Part shown: piece after piece, positions 8,649 to 18,800 of the stretch
How positions within the stretch are numbered: position 1 is the first letter of the stretch
How the letters are laid out: each line of letters starts with the position of its first letter
IMG/VR virus record: IMGVR_UViG_3300035670_000160
Span: 1-64,000 of that record
Length of the DNA stretch: 64,000 nt
Reading direction: 5' to 3' (one strand)
DNA from: a virus
Notes under the pieces: generated by a model
Told to the model about the DNA's origin: nothing
Seen by the model: only the letters and a program-made list of their open reading frames with translations
Database searches by the model: none
Program-made: the position numbers and the translations under genes

Positions 8649-9521
8649 ATGAGGTGGAGTATGTCCAATCCCCTATACGATGTAAAAATGAGAGAGAGGT
8701 ATCTTGCGATAGTTCTTTTGGATTTAATTGGTAGCACCTCATATGTCCAAAAGTATGGCGCTCGAAAAGCTGCGATTCATTTTCAAACACATGACAGAAT
8801 GGCTCGTAGTTTATTATATAAGTTCCGAGGTAGGGAAATAGATAGGTCAGATGGTTTTCTATGTTCTTTTGAGTCCGTATTAGACGCGGTTAATTTTGCC
8901 CTTCACTATCAATCAAGCATACCAAAAAAGGTCAAGATAGACGCTCGGATAGGCATACATTGGGGGATTATTGTAGAAGTTCATCAAGACGAGTTGTTTG
9001 TAGCAAATAATGCAAAGCGCATTGAGCTAGAAGGACTCTCTAAAAATATAGCAGCCCGCACAATGAGTCTGTGTCAGGCGGGTCAGGTTTTACTCACCGA
9101 GGAAGCCTTTAAAATCATACGAAATAGGACTAACTCTGAAACTCCCAAAGGAACTATGTTCTCTTGTGTCGGTGTTTATCGCTTCAAAGGAGTCTCAGAA
9201 CCTCAAGTCATATATGCAGTCGGGAGTACTGTAGATAGTCTTCAGCCCCCCCCTTCTTCAGAGAAGGTCAAAAGACTTGGCGGCCCCGAAAAAATTAAAG
9301 TTCGCCTAAGAGATAGGCAAATCAAAGATGTCCTTCGTTGGGTTTATTGGAAACTCGCGGTCGCTTCTGTGTTTATTTGGATAGGTATTTTTTATTTCAT
9401 TGTTTCTTATGAACTCTTGCGGTTCATGCTTGGTTTAGAATGGTTCTCTTGGGTGGACTCTCTCAACTATTATATCCCCTTAATCATAGAGGAGGCGATG
9501 AGGAGATGTCGGATAAAGTAA
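8649..9521 (+). CDS. Class III nucleotidyl (adenylate/guanylate-type) cyclase with C-terminal membrane segments
   Basis: 290 residues. The catalytic domain spans about residues 15-195: metal-binding DLIGST (Asp25), GREIDRSDGF (Asp68), IDARIGIHWG and the late NIAAR motif (Asn133, Arg137) usual for catalysis. A linker with a C8 homopolymer leads to two hydrophobic segments (about 238-262 and 268-285). Such enzymes make cAMP or cGMP, and in Pycsar defence cCMP or cUMP; the product cannot be told from sequence. The start is uncertain (8649 or 8661). The stop overlaps the next gene by 16 bases, so the two are probably co-translated. Confidence 0.8.
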   Translation: MRWSMSNPLYDVKMRERYLAIVLLDLIGSTSYVQKYGARKAAIHFQTHDRMARSLLYKFRGREIDRSDGFLCSFESVLDAVNFALHYQSSIPKKVKIDARIGIHWGIIVEVHQDELFVANNAKRIELEGLSKNIAARTMSLCQAGQVLLTEEAFKIIRNRTNSETPKGTMFSCVGVYRFKGVSEPQVIYAVGSTVDSLQPPPSSEKVKRLGGPEKIKVRLRDRQIKDVLRWVYWKLAVASVFIWIGIFYFIVSYELLRFMLGLEWFSWVDSLNYYIPLIIEEAMRRCRIK

Positions 9522-9967
9522 ATTTTTCAGAGTCTGAGAAAGCAAAAAGAGGATGGTGGGCAAGTGTAGTCTTTATGGGACTTATTGTTGCTCTCATCAT
9601 TTTTCTCTCTTATGTACAGATAGTCGAGGACAATAGAGATATTCTGATAGGGATAGTCGGTGTCCTTACAGGGTCTATCTCAAGTATGCTCGCTATCGCG
9701 AGCGGGCGTGACCCAAGCGAAGTAGACGCTCTTAAGGATAAGCTAGGGGCAGCTAATGCAGACCGCGCCGCCCTCATTGCTCGCTTAAGAGATGCTCAGA
9801 TACAACTTCAACTTCTACGCGAGCAGATGTTTCAACTACAGAGCGCGGTCATCAACAAGCTGTCTGTCTTTGTGGGTGAAAACCCCATCAAGACTCAGAA
9901 AGAAGATGATATTGTTCTCCCTAAGATTGTAGATGAATGGACACCTAAAGAGGACAACGAGAAATAA
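9506..9967 (+). CDS. Small membrane protein with coiled coil, partner of the cyclase
   Basis: 153 residues; the start overlaps the end of the cyclase gene. Two membrane segments (about residues 15-38 and 46-66) are followed by a heptad-rich region (ALKDKLGAANADRAALIARL) and an acidic tail. No cyclic-nucleotide-binding fold is evident. The shape is holin-like or effector-like. Coupling to the cyclase suggests a joint membrane function. The stop codon forms part of the octamer. Confidence 0.5.
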   Translation: MSDKVNFSESEKAKRGWWASVVFMGLIVALIIFLSYVQIVEDNRDILIGIVGVLTGSISSMLAIASGRDPSEVDALKDKLGAANADRAALIARLRDAQIQLQLLREQMFQLQSAVINKLSVFVGENPIKTQKEDDIVLPKIVDEWTPKEDNEK

Positions 9968-9972
9968 TTATT

Positions 9973-10464
9973 TCAATCTTCAATAGAGTATGTAGAGACC
10001 GGTGTAGAAATAAAGCGGTCGCAGTTCAAGTGGTCACGAATAAAATCTTTAATCTTAGTAGTCATATGGGTCTTAGAAACATACTTGGGGATATATGGGG
10101 AACGCAAGACACCCTTCACAATCAAGTCACCCTCTTCGGTCTTATAGACACCTAAGATGTCGGTCTTGTATTGCTTTGGCGTATTAAGAGGACGAAAAGG
10201 ATTATTTCCCTCAAGTGAGGCTAGGGTTGAAGGGATGAGTCCATAACAAGAGTCGGAGTTTGTTCCATAAAGAGCCAAGTTAACCTCTTGCTCTGTAACA
10301 TTCTCAAAACCCTCAAAAGTTCGGAGGTACTCAGTTGCAGACTGCAAAGAGTGTTGCTCGGTGAAGTTTATAAACTTTGCGTAGTTCGCCTGAAGCACCG
10401 TTCCATAAGTGATCGTAGGGTCAATCTTGACCTGCTCATTATTTCTGAGTGTCGCTAAAATCAT
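9973..10464 (-). CDS. Hypothetical protein
   Basis: 163 residues starting at MILATLRNNEQ behind GAGAGGG; the longer start at 10497 has no RBS. Soluble, mixed composition, with YIPKYVSKTHMTTKIKDFI near the end. Convergent with the gene at 9506, five bases between stops. No family recognised. Confidence 0.5.
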   Translation of the reverse strand: MILATLRNNEQVKIDPTITYGTVLQANYAKFINFTEQHSLQSATEYLRTFEGFENVTEQEVNLALYGTNSDSCYGLIPSTLASLEGNNPFRPLNTPKQYKTDILGVYKTEEGDLIVKGVLRSPYIPKYVSKTHMTTKIKDFIRDHLNCDRFISTPVSTYSIED

Positions 10465-10511
10465 CAGTACCCTCTCTTTTTTCAAGTTTAACATCATCGG
10501 GTAGTCTTGTC

Positions 10512-10519
10512 ATATCAGA
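10512..10519 (-). promoter_or_regulatory. TCTGATAT box upstream of a minus-strand gene
   Basis: ATATCAGA on the given strand reads TCTGATAT towards the gene ending at 9973, about 50 bases from its start. It shows the box also serves minus-strand genes. Confidence 0.35.
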
Positions 10520-10582
10520 AACGACAAGTTATTTCCGATTTATTTCTTATTTTATTTCTTATTTCTCAGGAGGTGTTTGATT

Positions 10583-12091
10583 ATGAGTAAGAATGTGCCT
10601 GTGGATAAGAAGCTGTGGGCAGAAATACAGGCTCTCGCTAAGGGTGAGTCTGACAAGCCTGTGAAGAGGGGTCAGAACTCAGTCAACCCTGTGAACGAGG
10701 GTAAGGGTTTTAAGACATTTCCTTCTGCTTACGCGAATGGATGGGCGTTAGCTCAGTACAAGCGTCTTGGGGGTAAATGGAAAAAAGAGGGGTCTGAGTA
10801 CGAGATGCCTCGTAAGTGGGACAAAGAGCATTGTGAGTCTAAGACTTGTGATGAGATGGGGTTTTCTGAGAAGGCTTCTTGCAGACCTTACAAGAACTGC
10901 TATAGCAAGTCAGCGGGTCGAGTCGTAGAGAGATACGCGGCCAAGAGAGATGACCCTAAGATGAAGAACACAGGTAAGGGAGGGTTAGGTACTTGGTTTG
11001 CGGGTCATGGCGGAGGAAACCCTGATGACAGGGCGACATGGGGAGATTGGATAGCGGTTACTCCTGTAAAGCATACAATAACGAAAGAAGACGGAGAGAA
11101 GAAGACCTATGAACCCGGAGACATTGTTGGCCCATGTGCCGTATCTAGTGAGAAGGAGTGGGCAGATGTCACAAGCGGGGGAAAGAAACCACTCAAGTGT
11201 ATGCCACGAGAGAAGGCTTGGGGAATGTCAAAAGAAGAGCGCGCACAACTCGCCAAAAAGAAGCGTAGGGAAGAGGCGAAACATCGTGGGCAAAAGCCTG
11301 TTAATACTCCGACTTTTAGTGAGGAAGCTAAAGAGATTACTAAGAAGGCTAGACTAAAAAAGTCAGACTTTTTTAGAGAGGTCACACCACCAGATGAACT
11401 AACAAGTTTTTCAAATGGGACACCTATTTCAAAAGACACCGACATAAGAGGGCAAACGCATAGCTCACTTCCAAATGGAGAGACTGCTAGAAATATAGGC
11501 AGACCCTCACCAGACTCACCTAACTTGAAGTATAAGAATTTGGATAGGTCTGAGTCATATGGGAGGACACCTGCGGAGGGTCAAGATTTTGGTTATGTTC
11601 ATGATAGTGGGAGTGGTTCGGCTAGGGTCATTCCTTATGATTCAGGTTTTGCCAATAACTCATCTGTTTATCGAAGTGCCTCTGGCAGATATGTCTATCA
11701 TGGTTCGCCCTTTAAGCTGGCAGAAATAACACCTAAACTTCATTATTTAAGTAATAAGCCCTTAGTGTTTGGTTCAAGCTCTTTTACGATAGCTTTGACT
11801 CTTATAGCTTCTTGGGATGATTCAGAGATAGAGTTAGGCGAGGTAGATAAAGACACGCCTTATTTGATGGAGAAATATAAGGGGGCTTTTGATGATATTT
11901 TCAGAGGAACTAGCGGTTATATTTATACTTTAGACGCAAGGGGTTTCCGAAGCGCCTTAACTAAGTTTGAGATGGTTTCAACTGAGACACCCAAAATAAA
12001 GTCTCGTGTTTATATCCCCGATGTTTTACAAGCTCTAAAAGAGTCAGAGATACAGCTAATTAGCTTTGATGATAGTTTTTACACAATTTAG
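10583..12091 (+). CDS. DUF6321-like protein with C-terminal YHGSP domain
   Basis: 502 residues; ATG at 10583 behind AGGAGGTG. The N-terminal ~220 residues hold features I associate with DUF6321/DUF5872 phage proteins: TFPSAYANGWALAQYKRLGG, GLGTWFAGHGGG, GDWIAVTPV and conserved cysteine patches (CESKTCDEMG, KNCYSK). A basic linker follows. The C-terminal domain starts at YVYHGSPFKLAEI and contains VFGSSSF, a pattern seen in ADP-ribosyltransferase-like or related phage domains. Biochemical role unknown. Three octamers lie in tandem just upstream (10529-10567). Confidence 0.5.
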   Translation: MSKNVPVDKKLWAEIQALAKGESDKPVKRGQNSVNPVNEGKGFKTFPSAYANGWALAQYKRLGGKWKKEGSEYEMPRKWDKEHCESKTCDEMGFSEKASCRPYKNCYSKSAGRVVERYAAKRDDPKMKNTGKGGLGTWFAGHGGGNPDDRATWGDWIAVTPVKHTITKEDGEKKTYEPGDIVGPCAVSSEKEWADVTSGGKKPLKCMPREKAWGMSKEERAQLAKKKRREEAKHRGQKPVNTPTFSEEAKEITKKARLKKSDFFREVTPPDELTSFSNGTPISKDTDIRGQTHSSLPNGETARNIGRPSPDSPNLKYKNLDRSESYGRTPAEGQDFGYVHDSGSGSARVIPYDSGFANNSSVYRSASGRYVYHGSPFKLAEITPKLHYLSNKPLVFGSSSFTIALTLIASWDDSEIELGEVDKDTPYLMEKYKGAFDDIFRGTSGYIYTLDARGFRSALTKFEMVSTETPKIKSRVYIPDVLQALKESEIQLISFDDSFYTI

Positions 12092-12852
12092 TCGTCAAAT
12101 AGAGGCATTTGGTCATGTGTAATATGGGTTTTGATTCTCTCTTGCGCCATTTTTGTGTAAGAAGGAGACAGCTCAATTCCAATATAGTCTCGGTTATTGT
12201 TTATTGCGGCGAGAGCAGTCGTCCCTGACCCCATAAACGGGTCTAAAACCACCTGCCCTGTTGTGGAAGCCACACACCGATTTGCAAAAGCGAGTGGGAA
12301 AGGAGCAGGGTGTTCATTTTTCATTTCTTGAGTGAACTCCCAAATGTCACCGAAAGCGTTGGCTTTGGGGGCAAGTTTGAATTCAGGCTTCGTGATTAGA
12401 TAAATCACCTCGTAGGTTGGAAGGAAGTATCCGGAGTTAAAGTTAATACCGCCTTTCCGTTGCCAAATAATAATCTGACGGACGGGAAAACCCTGAACGA
12501 TGTCACTTCGGTCTTGTAGTAAACCTCCTTGGACTCTCCACTTATGGTTATAAAAGATGGCTCCTGTTGGTTTGAGAACTCTGAACATTTCAGTTAGACA
12601 GGCGCGTTGCCAAAGCACATATTCGTCATGGGGCATTGCGTCGTTATGATTGTCATAGCCCTCTATAAGTCGTGCGTTTGACCACTTGCCGCCTCGACCA
12701 TCTTTCATGCCGTTCCCTGTTGAGTTCTTCAGGTTATATGGTGGTGAAGTTACGATGGTATCTACACACTCATCGGGTAGAAGGCGCATTGTCTTAACTG
12801 CGTCACCTGTGGTGATTTGATTAAGAAAAGGTTCTAGTTGTTTTGATGTCAT
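12088..12852 (-). CDS. DNA methyltransferase, N6-adenine/N4-cytosine (N6_N4_Mtase)
   Basis: 254 residues. Catalytic motif TSPPYN (about residues 35-40) comes first and the SAM-binding motif DPFMGSGTT near residue 208 later, the order of beta-class enzymes. No endonuclease gene is adjacent, so it is an orphan enzyme, as is common in phages for evading restriction or marking DNA. SPPY enzymes may modify A or C; the target cannot be read here. Its end overlaps the convergent gene by 4 bases. Confidence 0.9.
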   Translation of the reverse strand: MTSKQLEPFLNQITTGDAVKTMRLLPDECVDTIVTSPPYNLKNSTGNGMKDGRGGKWSNARLIEGYDNHNDAMPHDEYVLWQRACLTEMFRVLKPTGAIFYNHKWRVQGGLLQDRSDIVQGFPVRQIIIWQRKGGINFNSGYFLPTYEVIYLITKPEFKLAPKANAFGDIWEFTQEMKNEHPAPFPLAFANRCVASTTGQVVLDPFMGSGTTALAAINNNRDYIGIELSPSYTKMAQERIKTHITHDQMPLFDD

Positions 12853-12955
12853 CTACATCCCCTAATCGAAAGAGAATACCCTTTAGGGTATTTATATCGG
12901 AATCTCTCACTTGGTTGGAGGGTATAATAAAGAGTCTTTTTGAAAGGAGTTCAAA

Positions 12956-13969
12956 GTGATTTTAGCTGAGTATATTTGGATAGACGGGAGTTGTCCTACG
13001 CCTAGAGTGCGTTCTAAGACGAAGGTTTTGTCTCAGGGGCAAAGCCTTCCGCAATGGTCTTTTGATGGCTCTTCAACAAATCAGGCGGAAGGCGCAAACT
13101 CTGATTGTGTTTTGAATCCTGTATTGGTCACACCTGACCCCATACGCGGAGGGGAGAATATCTTGGTTTTATGTGAGGTGTTTTTACCTGATGGTGAGAC
13201 ACCACATCCTTCAAATACAAGGGCGAAGCTGAGAGAGGTTTTATCTGAGGTGGACTTGGAAGCATGGGTGGGTTTTGAGCAAGAGTACACTCTTTTTGAT
13301 GGTTCTAAACCTTTGGGTTTTCCATCTGAGCGTCGTTTCCCACCCGCACAGGGTCCTTATTATTGTGGTGTAGGCGCGGATGAGGTTTCGGGTAGAAATC
13401 TCGTGGAGGCTCATTTAACTGCGTGTTTGACCGCACGACTTCCTATAACGGGTATCAATGCAGAGGTGATGCCCGGTCAATGGGAGTTTCAAGTAGGCGG
13501 ACCTCACATAGATGTGTTAGCTGCCTCAGATTATCTTTGGGTGGCGAGATGGCTTCTCTATCGTATTGGGGAAGAGTTTGGTATTTCTGCAACACTCGAC
13601 CCTAAGCCTGTTCCCGGAGATTGGAATGGGGCAGGTATGCACACCAACTTCTCAACCCGACAAACTCGTGAGGAGGGTGGCTTTTCCGCGATAGTGTCAA
13701 TTTTAGATGTCTTGAGTCGAAATGTTTCTCGTCACTTACAGGCATATGGTGATGGTTATGAGATAAGACTCACAGGACATCACGAAACTTGCCGATATGA
13801 TAACTTTAAATGGGGTGTTTCAGATAGAACCGCAAGTATTCGAGTGCCTCTTCAGACACAGAGAGAAGGAAAGGGTTACTTTGAAGACCGGAGACCCAAT
13901 GCAAACGCAGACCCCTATCGGGTGTCCAAAGAGATGATTATTTCTGCGCATGAGGCTTTGGGGGGTTGA
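12956..13969 (+). CDS. Glutamine synthetase, type II (eukaryote-like GSII)
   Basis: 337 residues from a GTG behind AAAGGAG. GSII signatures are in order: YIWIDG, WSFDGSSTNQAEG, FEQEYTLF, GINAEVMPGQWEFQVG, GAGMHTNFS, EIRLTGHHE, and SDRTASIRVP followed by YFEDRRPNANADPY. The length matches compact eukaryotic/GlnII enzymes, not the ~470-residue bacterial GSI, and the adenylylation tyrosine region of GSI is absent. It would join glutamate and ammonia using ATP. All visible active-site motifs are kept, so it is probably active. Likely an auxiliary metabolic gene for nucleotide synthesis during infection. Confidence 0.95.
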   Translation: MILAEYIWIDGSCPTPRVRSKTKVLSQGQSLPQWSFDGSSTNQAEGANSDCVLNPVLVTPDPIRGGENILVLCEVFLPDGETPHPSNTRAKLREVLSEVDLEAWVGFEQEYTLFDGSKPLGFPSERRFPPAQGPYYCGVGADEVSGRNLVEAHLTACLTARLPITGINAEVMPGQWEFQVGGPHIDVLAASDYLWVARWLLYRIGEEFGISATLDPKPVPGDWNGAGMHTNFSTRQTREEGGFSAIVSILDVLSRNVSRHLQAYGDGYEIRLTGHHETCRYDNFKWGVSDRTASIRVPLQTQREGKGYFEDRRPNANADPYRVSKEMIISAHEALGG

Positions 13970-13984
13970 TAAGGGGTAAATACT

Positions 13985-14017
13985 TATATCCTCTAAAAAG
14001 GGAAAGTAGAGGATATA
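13985..14017 (+). promoter_or_regulatory. Perfect 10-bp hairpin abutting a start codon
   Basis: TATATCCTCT (13985-13994) pairs with AGAGGATATA (14008-14017) around a 13-base loop. The ATG at 14018 follows at once and the AGAGGA ribosome binding site is in the stem. Confidence 0.65.
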
Positions 14018-14212
14018 ATGGAAAACGATTCAAAGGTGTACCCGATAATATTAATGGGGGTGGATAGAAAAGAGGGTTTAGGTTTCAATCGCCTAAAAGT
14101 CGTACATGAACAAGCACAGGGGAAGAAAGAAGAAATCTTTGAGGGTGTTATTTCTGTACAGATGGTGAACGACTTATTGATTATATATGTTAAAGAGCAA
14201 GACTCAAAATAA
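14018..14212 (+). CDS. Small hypothetical protein
   Basis: 64 residues, beta-rich by eye (VYPIILMGVD, VISVQMVNDLLIIYV). It lies just before the tail module with its RBS in a hairpin. No family recognised. Confidence 0.45.
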   Translation: MENDSKVYPIILMGVDRKEGLGFNRLKVVHEQAQGKKEEIFEGVISVQMVNDLLIIYVKEQDSK

Positions 14213-14221
14213 GGAGTTAAG

Positions 14222-15328
14222 ATGTTTCACCATTTGACATTAGCTGTCCGAGATCGTGTGATTAGAGAGTTGAGAGACTTTTGGTCTAATCACCCTAGAT
14301 ACCCTGACTTTGCTAAGAATATACAAGGTAAATACTCATTTGATGAGCGCCCTCAGTTCGGCATGATTGTGAGAACAGGAGGGGCAAGCAATGTGGTTTT
14401 GAGCCCCGATAACTTCATAGGAACTGTAGAAGGTTATGTGTCTTTAGCGAAGTTTCCGGGGAAACCATTTCTAGGTTCGGTGGAGTGGGTTCGTGAAGAC
14501 CCTTACGCGCAACCTCTAGCGGGAGTCTATCACTTAAAGGTGTTTGAGGGTCAAGGGTCTGACCCAAACATCAAAGAATATGATGTGTATCACACAAGAT
14601 ATAGAAAGATGTCCGAATCTAACCTTAACTTTATTTCTACGACAGAAATAATATTAGGGGGTGAGGCGATGGAGGGTTCTGTATCTATCCATGAGCTACC
14701 CTCAAGACGAAAACTTGCAAGCTCTGAATATCAAGTAGAAGGGAACAAAGTGACTTTAACAGAGCCTTTACCAAGAGGGCTGAGTTTAATTATTTCTTAT
14801 ACAGAGGATTTAGGTCAGCAAGGTCCTTTTAGAGTGAAGCCTGCGCGCGCTTATCGGGATATTATCGAGGGGGTGACTATTGTTTTCGGGCGTAGGCTTC
14901 AAGAGGGGGATGAGATGGCGATTCTTGTAGCAGAACAACGAGAAGAAGTTTCTCAAGAATATGGAGGTCGTTGGGATGTGTCTGTGGAGATGGATTTAAT
15001 TGCAAGAGATGTACATTCACAGGCGGACATCGCAGACCAAACTGTGGTGTGGATATGGTCAACTCTTAGACCGAAGTTAGCGAATATGGGATTAGAGTTA
15101 TCAGATGTTTCATTGGGAGGCGAAGCAGAAGAAGTTTATGACGATAACGGGGATGATTATTTCTACACCGCAAGTATCAGTTTTTCTCTTCAAGTAGATT
15201 GGTTTATTCATTTTCCTCTATTTCAGCAGGTGAACAACATCTCGTTAGCGGGCATACAATTGAGTCCAATAGAAGCTCCTGTGACGGGTATTGGTAACGA
15301 TACTGAGTTTATCCAAAGGCTTCTCTAA
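14222..15328 (+). CDS. Probable tail terminator/neck virion protein
   Basis: 368 residues, RBS AAGGAG. The C-terminal third (WDVSVEMDLIARDVHSQADI, then LELSDVSLGGEAEEVYDDNG and YTASISFSLQVDW) is the kind of alpha/beta domain found in tail-completion proteins. A middle part carries beta-sandwich-like repeats (TEIILGGEAMEGSVSIHELP). It sits directly before the sheath gene, the usual place for neck or tail-terminator proteins. The specific assignment is by context. Confidence 0.45.
   Translation: MFHHLTLAVRDRVIRELRDFWSNHPRYPDFAKNIQGKYSFDERPQFGMIVRTGGASNVVLSPDNFIGTVEGYVSLAKFPGKPFLGSVEWVREDPYAQPLAGVYHLKVFEGQGSDPNIKEYDVYHTRYRKMSESNLNFISTTEIILGGEAMEGSVSIHELPSRRKLASSEYQVEGNKVTLTEPLPRGLSLIISYTEDLGQQGPFRVKPARAYRDIIEGVTIVFGRRLQEGDEMAILVAEQREEVSQEYGGRWDVSVEMDLIARDVHSQADIADQTVVWIWSTLRPKLANMGLELSDVSLGGEAEEVYDDNGDDYFYTASISFSLQVDWFIHFPLFQQVNNISLAGIQLSPIEAPVTGIGNDTEFIQRLL
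14631..14651. repeat. Tight inverted pair of the octamer
   Basis: TTATTTCT, five bases (ACGAC), then AGAAATAA: a perfect 8-bp stem within coding sequence. Confidence 0.8.
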
Positions 15329-15380
15329 TAAAGAAGCTGATAATCCTTTGATATTAAATCGCTTAAACATGGAGGTTAGT

Positions 15381-15803
15381 ATGCCAATTCTGAAGTATTT
15401 GTGTTCAACTTGTGGTTTGAAGTTTTCAAAGAGAACTTCAGCCGACACACAGACATCAACGTGTTCGTGTGGTGCAATTGCACAGGTTGAGACACAGGGG
15501 CTTTCTTTGGGTTTTACAGGAAGTGTCTCTAATTCAATGAAAGCTCAGACGACAGGGTTGGAGTCTTTTGATTTAAACTTTGACCGCGTTGTTGGAGAAG
15601 ACTCACGAGAAAAGTGGGAAGTCATCTACCAACGCAGAAGAGATAAATGGGACTTGATGGCGCAACACAACGCTCAAGGTAAAGACTTAATAAGAATGGA
15701 AGACCAGACTTATAAAGTCATACCCGACATGAGCAATGCGTTACGCTCTAATCGTCTAACCGCTATGGATACACTAAAACCAAGTAGCTCAGAGGAGAAA
15801 TAA
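15381..15803 (+). CDS. Zinc-ribbon protein upstream of the tail sheath
   Basis: 140 residues from the ATG behind TGGAGG; the frame extends upstream to 15291 inside the previous gene without an RBS. The N-terminus YLCSTCGLKF...CSCGA holds CxxC and CxC pairs of an FmdB-like zinc ribbon. The rest is hydrophilic (WEVIYQRRRDKWDLMAQHNA). It ends one base before the sheath start, so it is coupled to sheath expression. Similar ribbons occur at 37150 and 39465. Confidence 0.55.
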   Translation: MPILKYLCSTCGLKFSKRTSADTQTSTCSCGAIAQVETQGLSLGFTGSVSNSMKAQTTGLESFDLNFDRVVGEDSREKWEVIYQRRRDKWDLMAQHNAQGKDLIRMEDQTYKVIPDMSNALRSNRLTAMDTLKPSSSEEK

Positions 15804-15804
15804 G

Positions 15805-18800
15805 ATGGCAATTAGAGGTGGTTATGCTCCCCCCGGAGTTTATACAGAGTCTGTGTTTGAGTCTCCCACACCAACAGCAGGGGTTACAGGTCGTATCCCT
15901 TTGTTTATTGGTACAGGCGCAGATTCTGTTTCTGCAAAAGCACTCGTTGTTGTAAGAGGTTCCTCTGCAACAATTGACCAACAAATCGTAGAAGAAGACG
16001 CTGACGGCAGAATCGTCACAGGTGTCTTACCTAATGGTTCTTATACATTAGGCTCTTATAATGGAGTTCTCCGTCAAATCAGAACCCGCTTATTTCCCAT
16101 CGTTACGGGAGATGGTTCGGGTACTACTGCGCGGAACTCCTCCTCGATTAGCGTCACCATTAATGGTCAGAGTGTTGTTGTCGTCGCTCTAGATGCCGCA
16201 CAAGGACTCTTAACTCTCTCACAAGCCCCTAAAGCTAATGATGATGTAAGAGTCTCTTATTTCTTTAAGAGAACTGACACATTTATTTCTGCGGAAGATG
16301 CCTCTCATCAGGTGTCCACCTCTCCTTCGGTGCTTTATGGAAGCTCAGGGAGCATGGCGATTACTTCGACTACCCGTACGCTCTTAGTGACTGTTGATGG
16401 GAGTCCTTATTCTGTGACTTTGCCGATTAAGTCCACAGATGTCGCCCGCGAGGATCACCTTTCTGCGATTATCTCTAAGATTAACTCCTCTGCTTTGGGT
16501 TCCCTTGTTGCGTCTACATATACAGACCAAAAAGGAACTCTAAACCTTAAGCTCTCCGCGAGTGGCTCGATTTTAATCGGGAGCGGAGCTGCAAATGACG
16601 CTCTCGGTCTAATCCCAAATCAGACAGGCTCGGCTAGAAATACATCTATCTATACTGCATATAGCCCCATCGTAGATGGTTCTAACGCAGGTCGCACTAC
16701 CACAGAAATAACTGATGTGCGTGTTTTAGTAGATGATGTAGAGGCTGTTATTTCCTCGGTGGATGGAGCTAATGGCGAGATTGTCTTAGCAACCCCGCCA
16801 AAGATTGGTCAGACTGTAAAAGTCTCCTATCACTATAACGCCTTCAAAGATAACTTTGACTATATCCCTGCACGAAATGTCGTGTCTGTAGATAGAGTCT
16901 CTCTTGTTCCTGCCGGTGGTGGTGCAAGCTCTCTCTTTATTGAAGGAGTTGATTGGGTTCAGAAGCAGGATAAGATTTATTGGGGAACTTTCGCAGATGT
17001 CTCTGTGGGGGGTACTCAGGAAGGACAGATTGCATTTGGTCCTACTCAAGTCTCAACCGCACTTAAAGATGAGAAGATTTATAACGCTCTCTGTACGCCC
17101 TTTACGGACACCTCTGTTGTTCCCCCTCGCGTCTTAGCCAATAAGTTTGTATTACCCTTCCAGCCTACAGATGGAACGGGTTCTGCACTTCCTACATCTA
17201 GAACAGACTTGGTTAAAGTGCGTGTGGGTGTGTCTATTTCTGATGCACTCTCTCGCCCTGAGGTAGCTGTTGCGAGAGTTAATCCTTCAGATTCAACTAT
17301 CGTACTGACAAACCCAATTCCACAGGGCTATTCAGTCTATGCAACCTTCTTCTATAATAACATTCAAGACCAATTCGTTGATGCAGGGGGTGGTTATTCC
17401 CTCGCAGTTCGTTCTGTAGGTGCCTCAAACATCGGTACTTATACTCTGTCAAAGGGTGGTGTTGTACAGCTTGCTCCTAAGTACACGAGCAAGGGTTCTG
17501 CACTTACTCTTACAGACATTATATTCCCCTCTGGGACTGAACTTATTTCTGATGTTCGTATTGGAGCGGGGGTGCCCGTAGAGGAAGTCGCTACGATTAC
17601 ATTTAGCTCTTTTGAGCCAACACCCGCGATTTACACCTCAAACCTTCCTAGTCCGTATCGCTTTATTGAGGGCGAGTCAGATAGTCTAGAGCTTGACGTA
17701 GATAATGGTGTAGATAAGTCAAAATCGGTACTCTTTTCAGACCCCACAGGATTGGGTTTTGAAGGATTCCTCGTTTCTGTCGTATCCGGTCCTTTCGTAT
17801 ATACGGCAGCCTCAGACAATTCAAACTTGGGTGATTCAGTCTCAGGTGACTTGTTCCTGAACATTGATGGTGCTTCAGTTTCTATTTCTGACACCTTCTT
17901 AAATGCCACCGCAGAAGATATAGCGGACGCTTTAAATACTGCATCTCAGTCTGTCCCCGCAACATATACTGCTATGACTGCCATGAACGCCCTCGCCATC
18001 GTAGCAGGGTCTTATGACGAGTTAAGCGTTCGTTATGTAGGAAATAATACGGGTGCTGTGACATATACACTCACAGTAACAGACCAAGCCTATTCTTCTG
18101 TGAACGCTTTAGCGAGCGAGGTTGAGGATCAGCTTGGGGCTCTGATTGCGGCAGACCTTGACCCGAATAGACAAGACATCGTGATTGGAGTGACTTCAGA
18201 TTTAAATCGCTTGAAGTTCACCCTCTCGACTTTGGCAACAGGGGACGACTACGGGTATGTTGAGTTCGTTGAGCAGGCTGACCCAGAGACAGACTTCGCT
18301 TTGATAGCGGGTATAGATGTAGATAGCGCAGATGGCGCACAGACAAAGTTCGGCATCCTTCCCATCGCAGAGGCTGTTTCTACAGATTTAAGCACCGAGA
18401 ACAACGCGCTCAAAGACCGCTTGATCATCAGAAATAGAACCCTTCTTGGAAATAACTATTATCCTTCAGTGGAATTAGGTGTTGAAGTAGTAAGTGGTTC
18501 TCTTCTAACTGAGTTTGGTTTGACCGCACAGAGTGTAGTTGCTCAGAAGAAGGCTGTCGTATCACCTGCAACTCTTCTATTAAGGGCGGGTTGGTCAGAG
18601 CAGTCAGAGACTACCTCTGCGCCAGCAATTGTATTCTATGACGGGACAGGTGATGAGGCCGCCAACAATGTACTGAATCTAGATATTTCTGGCAATCTAT
18701 ACTCAGTTGAGTTCGCCGCTTCTGCATCAGGCACAACCACCGACCTCTTTTCAGATGGTTTAGGTGTGGGAGGTAGCGTTCAAGGTCAGCTAGGGGCGAT

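Noticed and set aside
12923-12928. TATAAT as a full sigma-70 promoter for glutamine synthetase
   Set aside because: The -10 is perfect but no -35 is found at 16-18 bases, so I did not list it as a promoter.
16786-17909. Open frames on both strands inside the sheath gene
   Set aside because: They are shadows of the continuous 1608-codon sheath frame; none has an RBS or a recognisable product.
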